Below, piece by piece: positions 1 to 7,589 of a stretch of DNA of 64,000 nucleotides. The position numbers were made by a program, and so were the translations under genes. The stretch is from Idiomarina piscisalsi (GTDB lineage: Bacteria; Pseudomonadota; Gammaproteobacteria; Enterobacterales; Alteromonadaceae): the NCBI RefSeq assembly GCF_002211765.1, contig NZ_CP022133.1:496001-560000 (forward strand). The letters run 5' to 3'. How positions within the stretch are numbered: the first letter of the stretch is position 1; each line of letters opens with the position of its first letter. The notes under the pieces are model-generated. The model saw only the letters and a list, made by a program, of their open reading frames with translations, was not told the DNA's origin and ran no database searches.

Positions 1-944
1 GAGAAAGTCACTTCCTCAATTTGGTCAATAGCGTCATTTTGTTCTAAAAATGAGAATTGTTGATTCTTTTGGAAGGCATTGAAAGCGTGCGATTGGGCTT
101 CGTCGAATACTTTTTCATGGTCGTCTTTTAATTTGTCTTTCGATACCCGCATGACCCCGGCGGCGCTGTCCATTTGATAAGAAACGCCATCGACGACAAT
201 CGGTTGTGACAAGAAACTTTCCACTTTTTGCTGTAGCTGCTTGGTATTGGCATCGGCATCGGCGCTGACACCAACCAGTTCATTTTTCGAGGTTTGGCCA
301 ACATGCAGTTGGTCGCCAAGCAGCTTCTTCAACTGCATGGCCATTTGTTTTACCAGCTCGTTGGCTTTTTCAGTACCAATTTGCTGTTGAATTTTTTCGA
401 GATTTTGCAGACGAAAGTTAAAAATATCGACTAATTCATTGGCACTACCATCACTTTCCTGGCCAATGCTTTTCAACTGTTCGAGCAGTGCGTTAATGTT
501 GGGGAGCTCGGTTCCCTGATATTGAAACTTCGCACTTTTCTCCGCCGCAACCAGATCTTGAACAACCGCTGCTACAATGCCAGATATTGTCGCTATGGCG
601 GTATAAGCTAACAGTCTTAAAATCCAGCCACCAGCTATTTCGTCGGGACTTATCATCGAGTCACTAAATGACAGCGGGCTCAACAGAAAACCGCACATAA
701 GTCCGGCTAATGCGCCAATACGTGGTCCCAGTAATAAGCCGGCAAATACTAACGGGAAGTAGAGTAAATGCTCGAATAGGCTGGGGATGCCGCCGGTCAT
801 TTCAATGAGTCTTATTAAGGCGGCAATAACAATAGCCAATACAAAGCCAATGAACACCTGCTTTTCGGCGTTCATTTTTGTGAAATTCACTAAGCTTTCC
901 CGACACCAACTGGTAAAGCTGTATGGGTCACTCGGTTTTGGCAT
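1..944 (-). CDS. Membrane protein with degenerate GGDEF-like domain (3' end missing, runs off left edge)
   Basis: An uninterrupted frame reads leftward from an ATG at 944 to the window edge, 314 codons without a stop, so the gene continues beyond the window. The product starts MPKPSDPYSF, has about three to four hydrophobic segments between residues 30 and 125, and then a soluble region beginning with ELPNINALLEQL, which resembles the start of a GGDEF domain. Where an active enzyme has RxGGDEF it reads GQTSKNELVGV, so diguanylate cyclase activity is unlikely. The rest of the GGDEF pattern (helix before the signature, later DGVSYQMDSAAGVM) is recognisable. Family knowledge suggests that an EAL phosphodiesterase domain may follow outside the window, but this is inference. 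Confidence 0.8.
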   Translation of the reverse strand, partial: MPKPSDPYSFTSWCRESLVNFTKMNAEKQVFIGFVLAIVIAALIRLIEMTGGIPSLFEHLLYFPLVFAGLLLGPRIGALAGLMCGFLLSPLSFSDSMISPDEIAGGWILRLLAYTAIATISGIVAAVVQDLVAAEKSAKFQYQGTELPNINALLEQLKSIGQESDGSANELVDIFNFRLQNLEKIQQQIGTEKANELVKQMAMQLKKLLGDQLHVGQTSKNELVGVSADADANTKQLQQKVESFLSQPIVVDGVSYQMDSAAGVMRVSKDKLKDDHEKVFDEAQSHAFNAFQKNQQFSFLEQNDAIDQIEEVTF

Positions 945-1058
945 GTATTTATTATTTTATGTGTTAAATTAACTCGTTAATTCATACTGAGGTTGTGATT
1001 AATATTGTGACATGTCAAGTGTTTAACCGTAACTCATCGAAAGAAAAGGGACTTGTCC

Positions 1059-2132
1059 ATGCGTGAGTCGATAGAAAGGCGCTCTTTTATACTGGCTTTG
1101 GCGCTTGTCAGCGTGGTTTTCGCGCTCGTATTAAAGCCGTTTTGGGGTGCCATTTTTTGGGCCTGCGCGGTCGCTGTTATCTTTTTCCCGTTACAAGAAA
1201 AGCTCAAAAGTGTGTTTGGTGACAAGCCGAACCGAGCGGCCTTAAGCACATTAATGGTCGCCTTGTTCATTGTTGTGTTGCCGGTGTTAGGCATTGCGTA
1301 TTCCTTTGTTCAGGAAGGCTTAAGTTTTTACCAAAAGTTAGACTCCGGCAAGGTCAACCCGGGTGAGTTTTTCGAAGAAATAAGAACAGCGTTTCCGTTT
1401 ATTAATGATCTGCTCGCTCAGTTTGATATTACGCCGGCTGATGTCAGAGAGCGGTTGTCCTCATTTGCGGTGACAGCCAGCCGAATGCTGGCTGAGCAAG
1501 CACTCAGCATTGGGCAAAACACCTTCGCTTTTATTATGAGCGTCGCCCTGATGCTGTATTTGACCTTCTTTTTACTGCGTGACGGTAAGCAAATTTTGCA
1601 AGTGTTAATGAAGGCGTTACCACTGGGTGACGAGCGTGAGCGCAAGCTCTTTCAAAAGTTCGCGGAGGTCACCCGAGCCACCGTAAAAGGCAATATTGTT
1701 GTCGCTATGGTTCAGGGCGCATTAGGGGGGCTGATATTCTGGCTGCTTGGTATTCCCGGCCCTATTTTATGGGGCGTAGTGATGGCGTTCTTGTCATTAA
1801 TACCGGCGGTAGGCGCGAGTTTGGTTTGGTTGCCGGTGTCGGTTTACTTGTTTGCAACCGGAAGCTGGATTGCGGGCGCTATTTTGGTGGCGTACGGTGC
1901 AATTGTTATTGGGTTGGCGGACAACGTACTGCGCCCTCTGTTGGTTGGCCGTGACACTAAGTTACCCGACTATTTGGTCCTGTTCTCAACGCTGGGCGGC
2001 ATTGCGCTGTTCGGTATCACCGGCTTTGTGCTGGGACCACTTATTGCTGCGCTATTTCTGGTGTTCTGGCAGCTGTTTATGACTGAGTTTAATACCTCAG
2101 ATGTCTATGAGGACGACAAACCGCAGCGTTAA
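1059..2132 (+). CDS. AI-2E family transporter (PerM/YdiK-like inner-membrane permease)
   Basis: The 357-residue integral membrane protein fits the AI-2E exporter/PerM family in length and layout. There are paired N-terminal membrane segments around residues 10-75, a soluble stretch around 80-145, and a C-terminal bundle with the family-like stretches SLIPAVGASLVWLP, ADNVLRPLLVG and FVLGPLIAALFLV. I chose the ATG at 1059 because AAAAGGG lies about 8 bases upstream; an in-frame TTG two codons earlier is less likely. The substrate is unknown: family members have been linked to autoinducer-2 export, Na+/H+ exchange or general permease roles. It converges on cfa, and the two stop codons overlap inside a hairpin. 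Confidence 0.88.
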   Translation: MRESIERRSFILALALVSVVFALVLKPFWGAIFWACAVAVIFFPLQEKLKSVFGDKPNRAALSTLMVALFIVVLPVLGIAYSFVQEGLSFYQKLDSGKVNPGEFFEEIRTAFPFINDLLAQFDITPADVRERLSSFAVTASRMLAEQALSIGQNTFAFIMSVALMLYLTFFLLRDGKQILQVLMKALPLGDERERKLFQKFAEVTRATVKGNIVVAMVQGALGGLIFWLLGIPGPILWGVVMAFLSLIPAVGASLVWLPVSVYLFATGSWIAGAILVAYGAIVIGLADNVLRPLLVGRDTKLPDYLVLFSTLGGIALFGITGFVLGPLIAALFLVFWQLFMTEFNTSDVYEDDKPQR

Positions 2133-2140
2133 AGCTGCGG
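2121..2140. terminator. Hairpin shared by the AI-2E gene and cfa; both stop codons in its loop
   Basis: CCGCAGC (2121-2127) pairs with GCTGCGG (2134-2140) around a six-base loop, GTTAAA. The TAA of the plus-strand gene (2130-2132) and the complement of the cfa stop (2129-2131) overlap in that loop. A short T-rich stretch follows on the minus side (TTTGTC) and TCTTA on the plus side, so the hairpin may terminate in both directions. The U-tracts are weak. Confidence 0.6.
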
Positions 2141-3244
2141 TCTTAGGTATCCGTCGAGTTGCCCGTTTGGCGACAGTACCCACTGCCAAAGCTGAATGTC
2201 GCGGGCGCGAAAAGCGCCTGCACAGGAAAGCAGATAATACTTCCACATACGATAAAACTCGTCGTCAAACTGTGCTTTCAGTTGAGGCCAAGCGGCATCG
2301 AAGTTCTCAAACCAGGCCATAAGGGTTTTGTCGTAATAGGCGCCAAAATTATGAAAATCTTCGCAGACAAACTTCTGCTCCAACGCCTGACCAATTTGAG
2401 AAATCGAGGGAATTTCTCCGTTAGGGAATATGTACTTGCTAATCCATGGGTCGGCGGCGGTATCGCTGACATTTTTACCAATGGTATGTAGTAGGAAAAG
2501 GCCGTCCGATTTGGTGCAGCGCAGAGCAACGTCCATATAGTCGTCGTAGTTTTTCTGGCCAACGTGTTCAAACATGCCCAGGCTAATCACCCGGTCAAAT
2601 TGCTCGTTTAAGTCACGATAGTCCTGTAAACGGAACTCGACAGGTAGCCCTTCACAGCGCTTCTCGCCCAGTGCGACTTGCTCTTTGGATATAGTAACGC
2701 CAACGCATTTTACGCCGTAATTTTCAGCGGCGTACTTCATAAAGCTGCCCCAACCACAGCCTATGTCTAGCACCGTCATGCCGGGCTTAAGCCCAAGCTT
2801 TTGACAGCAAAGCTCTAGCTTCTGACGTTGGGCATCGTCGACATTGTCGGCTTTTTCCCAGTAACCGCAGGTGTAGACCATATTCTCATCAAGCATTGCC
2901 TGATACAGATCATTGCCCATGTCATAGTGGTGCTGGCCCACTTTCCATGCGCGTGATTTATCCTGTAAGTTAAACAAGCGGCTTTTCAGAGAGTGAAAAA
3001 TGAGCCGGGCCGGGTTTACTTCGTCCTGAATGCCGGAACGCAGTAGTTTAAAAAAGAACTGATCAAGAGACTCGGCGTCCCACAGGCGAGCCATGTAAGA
3101 CTCGCCGAGCCCCAGATTCCCACGAGACAAAGCCTCATCAAAAACAGACTCGTCATGAACTTGCATATCCCAGGCCCGGTTTCCGTTAATGCGAATATCG
3201 GCCTTGGCTAATAATTCCTCAACATACGCTTTGGACGTTGCCAT
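2129..3244 (-). CDS. cfa: Cyclopropane-fatty-acyl-phospholipid synthase
   Basis: The 371-residue protein matches CFA synthase, which transfers a methylene group from S-adenosylmethionine to the double bond of unsaturated acyl chains in membrane phospholipids, usually on entry into stationary phase or under acid stress. The N-terminal region resembles E. coli Cfa (LGLGESYM). The SAM-binding motif is VLDIGCGWGSF at about residue 160. Residues matching the bicarbonate/active-site set of the family are visible in YTCGYW, MFEHVG and FLLHTIGKN. The length is close to the E. coli enzyme (382 residues). It appears to be a single-gene unit, convergent with the AI-2E gene. Confidence 0.95.
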   Translation of the reverse strand: MATSKAYVEELLAKADIRINGNRAWDMQVHDESVFDEALSRGNLGLGESYMARLWDAESLDQFFFKLLRSGIQDEVNPARLIFHSLKSRLFNLQDKSRAWKVGQHHYDMGNDLYQAMLDENMVYTCGYWEKADNVDDAQRQKLELCCQKLGLKPGMTVLDIGCGWGSFMKYAAENYGVKCVGVTISKEQVALGEKRCEGLPVEFRLQDYRDLNEQFDRVISLGMFEHVGQKNYDDYMDVALRCTKSDGLFLLHTIGKNVSDTAADPWISKYIFPNGEIPSISQIGQALEQKFVCEDFHNFGAYYDKTLMAWFENFDAAWPQLKAQFDDEFYRMWKYYLLSCAGAFRARDIQLWQWVLSPNGQLDGYLRPQL

Positions 3245-3315
3245 AACATTTGGTCCATTCTTTACAGAAATGTCGCATTAACTTAACAGGAAGCTATAAC
3301 CCTGACAATGACTAC

Positions 3316-4503
3316 TCATTGTCCTTCGGGGGAGCGAATAAATTCCGGGTAAGCCTCTACACCGCAGTCAACTTTGTCGAGCCCGGCATATTCCTCCTCT
3401 TTCGTTACCCTGATACCCAGAGTCACTTTCAGTAAGCCCCAAACCAAGAGACTGGTCAGAAAACCCCAGGCGAGAATGACCGATAGACCGATAAATTGTG
3501 TCAGGAATGCGGCACTTGAATCACTCAGCGGCACCACAAGCGTGCCGAATATACCGATAACGCCGTGAACAGATATCGCCCCAACGGGATCATCAATGTG
3601 CAGTTTATCTAAGACGATAATGGACAGAACAACGATAATGCCGGCGACGAGACCAATCGTCGCCGCTAACCAACTCGGCGGTGTTACTGGCTGCGCCGTA
3701 ATGGCGACCAACCCCGCCAGGGCGCCGTTTAAAATCATGGTCAGGTCAGCTTTTTTAAAAAATACTTTGGTAAACGCGTAGGCTGCGACGGTTCCGCCGG
3801 CAGCGGACAGGTTGGTGTTGACGAAAGCTGACGCAATGGCGTTGGCGTCATCGGCCGAACTTAACGCTAACTGGGAACCTCCATTAAAGCCAAACCAGCC
3901 GAACCATAAAATCAACGTACCCAACGTGGCTAAAGGCATATTCGCACCGGGTATCGCCATGACCGCACCACTTCGGGAATACTTGCCAAGCCTCGGGCCA
4001 AGCAACAGAACCGCGGCAAAAGCGGCAGATGCGCCGGTTAAGTGGACAATACTTGATCCCGCAAAGTCAACAAAGCCAAGCTCTGCCAGGAAGCCGCCAC
4101 CCCAACTCCAGGCGCCTTGTACAGGGTATATTAGGGCGCTTAATGCAATACAAAAAATTAAGAAGCTATTGAGTTTCATACGCTCTGCTACAACGCCTGA
4201 AACAATAGACATTGCAGTGGCAACAAACACCATTTGAAAAAAGAAGCCGGCATCGGCTGAATGGGCAGTAGGCGCTGCATCCGGGTACATGACCGAGTAA
4301 CCAATAAATAGGTAACTAAGGCAGGCTAATGCATACAAGGTGATGTTTTTGGTGAGTATTTCTGTCGTGTTTTTCGCTCTTACCAGGCCGGCTTCAAGCA
4401 TTGAAAAGCCGGCTGCCATCCACATAACCAAGGCGCCGGAGATGAGCAAAAAGAAGGTATCTAAAACAAAGGGAAGCTGAGCCAGTTGCTGCTGATAATC
4501 CAT
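3316..4503 (-). CDS. amtB: Ammonium transporter
   Basis: A 395-residue polytopic protein of the Amt/Rh family that conducts ammonium across the inner membrane. It has about eleven membrane segments. The conserved pore residues are visible: Asp and the first twin His in FVDFAGSSIVHLTGA, and the second His in ISVHGVIGIFGTL. It lies 12 bases downstream of glnK on the same strand, the usual glnK-amtB operon, in which unmodified GlnK plugs the transporter. Expression is probably driven from the sigma-54/NtrC region upstream of glnK. Confidence 0.96.
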   Translation of the reverse strand: MDYQQQLAQLPFVLDTFFLLISGALVMWMAAGFSMLEAGLVRAKNTTEILTKNITLYALACLSYLFIGYSVMYPDAAPTAHSADAGFFFQMVFVATAMSIVSGVVAERMKLNSFLIFCIALSALIYPVQGAWSWGGGFLAELGFVDFAGSSIVHLTGASAAFAAVLLLGPRLGKYSRSGAVMAIPGANMPLATLGTLILWFGWFGFNGGSQLALSSADDANAIASAFVNTNLSAAGGTVAAYAFTKVFFKKADLTMILNGALAGLVAITAQPVTPPSWLAATIGLVAGIIVVLSIIVLDKLHIDDPVGAISVHGVIGIFGTLVVPLSDSSAAFLTQFIGLSVILAWGFLTSLLVWGLLKVTLGIRVTKEEEYAGLDKVDCGVEAYPEFIRSPEGQ

Positions 4504-4515
4504 AATAGGTTCCTC

Positions 4516-4854
4516 TTATAAAGCGTGTTCGTCAGTTTCACCCGTTCGGATGCGTATACATTGCTCCAGCGGTGTGACAAAAATTTTCCCGTCACCAATA
4601 GTTCCGGTTTGGGCGGCGGCTTGAATCACTTCTAATGCACGATCGAGCTGGGCTTCGCTGACCGCAATTTCGATACGAATTTTAGGCAGGAAATCAACGG
4701 TGTATTCGGCACCGCGGTAAAGTTCGGTATGCCCCTTTTGGCGACCGACGCCTCTGACTTCAGACACGGTCAGCCCTCGGCATCCTATTTCGAATAGGGA
4801 CTCTTTAACGTCGTCTAGTTTATAAGGCTTAATGAGTGCAATGATCATTTTCAT
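4516..4854 (-). CDS. glnK: Nitrogen regulatory protein P-II (GlnK type)
   Basis: A 112-residue PII signal protein. It senses 2-oxoglutarate and ATP/ADP, and the linkage to amtB argues for the GlnK role. The T-loop GRQKGHTELYRGAEY carries the uridylylation tyrosine at exactly position 51, counted from the first Met. The start MKMIIALIKPYKLDD matches the family start MKKI. The C-terminal part (GDGKIFVTPLEQCIRIRTGE) contains the usual PII signature. It is the first gene of the glnK-amtB transcript. Confidence 0.96.
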   Translation of the reverse strand: MKMIIALIKPYKLDDVKESLFEIGCRGLTVSEVRGVGRQKGHTELYRGAEYTVDFLPKIRIEIAVSEAQLDRALEVIQAAAQTGTIGDGKIFVTPLEQCIRIRTGETDEHAL

Positions 4855-4892
4855 GAGCTTTACCTTGTTAAATAAATGTTATTATCTCCTAT

Positions 4893-4908
4893 TCACGAAC
4901 CATGCCAA
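4893..4908 (-). promoter_or_regulatory. Candidate sigma-54 promoter for glnK-amtB
   Basis: Read on the minus strand the sequence is TTGGCATGGTTCGTGA. The -24 element TTGGCA is perfect. At -12 the expected GC is GA, so the site is one base off the core consensus. It lies 39 bases upstream of the glnK start and is the only sigma-54-like candidate I found in this intergenic region. The assignment is supported by the NtrC-like dyad farther upstream. Confidence 0.5.
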
Positions 4909-4969
4909 AAGTTAAGGTGTTGATAGTATTAAATAATTTTATTTTTATGGTCGTTTCCGGCCGGGAATT

Positions 4970-4986
4970 TGCACTATGCCAGTGCA
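4970..4986. promoter_or_regulatory. NtrC-like binding site upstream of glnK
   Basis: TGCACTATGCCAGTGCA is a 17-base near-palindrome with the layout of the enterobacterial NtrC site (TGCACYA, three bases, TRGTGCA). It differs from that pattern at about two positions in the right half. It is centred roughly 95 bases upstream of the start point expected from the sigma-54-like promoter, a normal enhancer distance. A weaker half site (TGCACCA) follows at about 4988. It also lies within 100 bases of the start of the divergent cysteine synthase gene, but no sigma-54 promoter is visible in that direction. Confidence 0.6.
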
Positions 4987-5069
4987 CTGCACCAAAAAGT
5001 TCTGTTGATGCAGTGCGCTCAGAAGAGATACTATTTACCAACACTATTGAATGATTACAGGGTTTAGCC

Positions 5070-6122
5070 ATGCTGGTAGGTGAACGTCAAAGTGACTTAA
5101 TTGGACAGACCGATCTGTTGCGTATTCCGTCGTTATCGGACTTGACCGGTTGCGATATATTCGTGAAATGCGAATTTCAAAACCCGGGTGGTTCGATTAA
5201 GGATCGCGCAGCTAAGCAACTTATCGAAGATGCCATGGAGCGGGGCGAACTCAAGCCTGGTATGACGGTGGTTGAGGGAACTGCGGGAAATACTGGCATT
5301 GGCCTGGCGGTGGTTGCCAAAGCATACGGCTTAAACATGCTGGCGGTGATGCCGAATGACCAGACGCCGGAAAAAGAGCGAATGATTCGCTTGCACGGCG
5401 GCGAGTTGATGGCGGTTGACCCAGTTCCGTTTAAAAATGAAAACCACTTTTACCATACCGCTCGTCGATTAGCCGAAGAGCGTGATGACTGTTGGTGGGC
5501 GAATCAGTTCGAGAACACCAGTAATGCAAGAGCGCACTACTTGCATACCGCGCCCGAAATTTGGGAACAAATGAACGGCAATATCGACGTTTTTGTATCG
5601 GTTGCGGGTACCGGCGGAACCATTGGTGGCAACTCTAAGTTTTTCAAAGAGCAAGACTCAACTATTGACGTGTGGCTGGCAGACCCTGATGGCTCGGGCA
5701 TTTATGAGTTTTTGAAAACCGGTGAGTATGTGTCACACGGCGGGTCGATGACCGAAGGTATTGGCATTATGCGTTTGGTTGAAAACTTTAAGCAGGCCAA
5801 AATAGACCATGCGGTTAACTTACCGGATCAGGACTTAGTGACTATTTCCCGCTATGTGCGGGACAAAGACGGTATTGTGCTCGGCAGCAGCTCTGCATTG
5901 AACGTGGCGGCTGCTCTGGCGGCGGCGCTTAGAAAAGGAGCGGGGCAGCGCATTGTCACCTTCGCTTGTGACTTAGGAGAGCGATCGGCCAGTAAGCTTT
6001 ATAACCCTGAATACTTGCGTGGTCGGGAATTAAACCCGGAACCTGAAGCAATAGAAACACTGTTTGAGCGTTACCGCTCGCTGGGCGATAAGGTGTTAGA
6101 TGTGAGTTGGAACCATGACTAA
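5070..6122 (+). CDS. PLP-dependent cysteine synthase / CBS-like enzyme
   Basis: The 350-residue fold-type II PLP enzyme belongs to the cysteine synthase/cystathionine beta-synthase group. The PLP lysine is in NPGGSIKDRAA. The phosphate-binding loop is GTGGTIGG. The substrate-binding loop reads EGTAGNTGIGLA, with Ala where CysK and CysM have Ser (TSGNTG). That variant, and the length (about 30-40 residues longer than CysK), place it in the less-studied branch that includes fungal and proteobacterial 'cysteine synthase 2' proteins. The actual substrates (O-acetylserine, O-phosphoserine, homocysteine) cannot be told from sequence. The gene overlaps glpQ by 8 bases, so the two are cotranscribed. 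Confidence 0.88.
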   Translation: MLVGERQSDLIGQTDLLRIPSLSDLTGCDIFVKCEFQNPGGSIKDRAAKQLIEDAMERGELKPGMTVVEGTAGNTGIGLAVVAKAYGLNMLAVMPNDQTPEKERMIRLHGGELMAVDPVPFKNENHFYHTARRLAEERDDCWWANQFENTSNARAHYLHTAPEIWEQMNGNIDVFVSVAGTGGTIGGNSKFFKEQDSTIDVWLADPDGSGIYEFLKTGEYVSHGGSMTEGIGIMRLVENFKQAKIDHAVNLPDQDLVTISRYVRDKDGIVLGSSSALNVAAALAAALRKGAGQRIVTFACDLGERSASKLYNPEYLRGRELNPEPEAIETLFERYRSLGDKVLDVSWNHD

Positions 6123-7134
6123 AATTATCGCTCTAGCGGCAGCACTGTTCAGTGTCGTGATACTGCCGTTAAAGGCAGAGGAAATATCGCAAGAAGGTTC
6201 ATTATCGAACCTTAAAGTTCCGCAGTTTCTAGACATAGCGCACCGGGGGGCGTCAGGATATGTGCCTGAGCATTCGCAAGCCAGTACAGTGATGGCTCAT
6301 GCAATGGGGGCAGATTACATCGAACAAGACATACAATTGACCCGAGACAGTGTTCCCGTGGTTTTGCATGATGAAGTGCTGGATTATATTACTGATGTCT
6401 CTCAAGTTTTTCCGGAGAAACACCGACCGGACGGACATTATTATGTGGTGGATTTTTCGCTTGGAGAATTAAAGGAGCTGTCAATAACGCCTCGTCATAA
6501 AGACTATGAACTGGTTTACCCGAACCGCTTCTCTAATAACGATGTTCGCTTTCCGGTTCAAACGTTAGACGAGCAACTGAAGCTCATTCATGAACTGAAC
6601 CGCACACGCGGCAAGAGTACCGGCGTCTATGTTGAAATAAAATCGCCACGCTGGTATCAGCAGCAGGGGTACGACGCAACAGCCGCCGTTATGTCAGTAT
6701 TGGCACAAAACGGTTATCACGACACCATGGCGACGCCCATCTTTTTGCAGTCGTTTGACCCGGAAGTGTTGCGCCGTTTGAAACGAGAATATAACTGGGA
6801 GCAACCACTTATACAGCTTATTGGCGATAACGAATGGGGCATGAGCGATGTCGATTACAGCTCGATGCGCACCAGTGCCGGTCTGGAAGCGGTGAAATCT
6901 TATGCTGAAGGGGTGGGTCTTTGGTTGAATCATGTGTTGGAAGGCGTTAACGAGGGACAGCCAACATGGTCGCCGGTGTTAGATACTGCCGATAATAAAG
7001 GTCTGGATGTGCATGTGTATACGTTGCGCGCGGACGACTTACCTGAGGGTGTCGAGTCTCACTCACAATTACGTCAATGGCTAAAAACGGCGGGTGCAGA
7101 AGGTGTTTTTACGGACTTTCCGGATCAAAAGTAA
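6115..7134 (+). CDS. glpQ: Periplasmic glycerophosphodiester phosphodiesterase
   Basis: The 339-residue protein begins with a signal peptide (MTKIIALAAALFSVVILPL, cleavage likely after KA). It continues into a GDPD domain with the GlpQ hallmarks HRGASGYVPEH, YIEQDIQLTRD and VVLHDEVLD, so it should hydrolyse glycerophosphodiesters to glycerol 3-phosphate and an alcohol in the periplasm, supplying phosphate and carbon. Several stretches are close to E. coli GlpQ (DGHYYVVDFSLGELKEL). It overlaps the cysteine synthase gene by 8 bases, and its 3' end overlaps the convergent GNAT gene by 26 bases. No Pho box was seen near it, although the Pho regulators lie elsewhere in the window. Confidence 0.93.
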   Translation: MTKIIALAAALFSVVILPLKAEEISQEGSLSNLKVPQFLDIAHRGASGYVPEHSQASTVMAHAMGADYIEQDIQLTRDSVPVVLHDEVLDYITDVSQVFPEKHRPDGHYYVVDFSLGELKELSITPRHKDYELVYPNRFSNNDVRFPVQTLDEQLKLIHELNRTRGKSTGVYVEIKSPRWYQQQGYDATAAVMSVLAQNGYHDTMATPIFLQSFDPEVLRRLKREYNWEQPLIQLIGDNEWGMSDVDYSSMRTSAGLEAVKSYAEGVGLWLNHVLEGVNEGQPTWSPVLDTADNKGLDVHVYTLRADDLPEGVESHSQLRQWLKTAGAEGVFTDFPDQK

Positions 7135-7570
7135 AACGCATCTTTAAGCCATCAGAGCCATCGTCGTAATAGCTCGCAAGCACATCAACCGTTTCAAAGC
7201 CGCAATCCTGATACCAGGCAATAGCGGCTTTATTGTCAGATTTGACCTCTAGTGAAACGGCTTTCGCTTTGGCTTTTCGTGCGCATGCAATCAACTCATT
7301 CATGAGCTTTTGACCAATGCCTTTGCCTCGTGCGTTGGGTGCCACTGCAATAGAGTAAAGCCGCCAAACCGGACTATTCTTACGCGTTAGTACTAATGCA
7401 TACCCAAGTAGCTTTTCATCCTCTCGCACCACCCAACAGTGAGCCGTTACCGAATCAATTAAGTGTTTAAAGCTGCGGCGACTGATGCAGCTGTAGTCAA
7501 AAGTCGCGCGCTCCAGCCGAACTAATTCATCGAGGTCTGAGGGCTTAGCCAACTCAACGTATACATTCAC
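7109..7570 (-). CDS. GNAT family N-acetyltransferase (RimI-like)
   Basis: The 153-residue protein has the GNAT fold motifs. The acetyl-CoA binding loop motif A is at residues 70-90 (IAVAPNARGKGIGQKLM, fitting R/Q-x-x-G-x-G/A). A following helix and strand carry the C-terminal motif SLEVKSDNKAAIAWYQDCGF. The transferred substrate is unknown. It is only 19 bases downstream of the RimK-type ligase gene on the same strand, and I infer that the two act together or are at least cotranscribed. The gene overlaps the 3' end of glpQ tail to tail. Confidence 0.85.
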   Translation of the reverse strand: MNVYVELAKPSDLDELVRLERATFDYSCISRRSFKHLIDSVTAHCWVVREDEKLLGYALVLTRKNSPVWRLYSIAVAPNARGKGIGQKLMNELIACARKAKAKAVSLEVKSDNKAAIAWYQDCGFETVDVLASYYDDGSDGLKMRFTFDPESP

Positions 7571-7589
7571 TGTGGGTTACCTATTACGC

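Noticed and set aside
2159..2491. 110-codon plus-strand frame inside cfa
   Set aside because: Antisense to a clear enzyme gene and without domain features.
4970..4986. NtrC-like site as regulator of the divergent cysteine synthase gene
   Set aside because: No sigma-54 promoter on the plus strand; glnK-amtB is the natural target.
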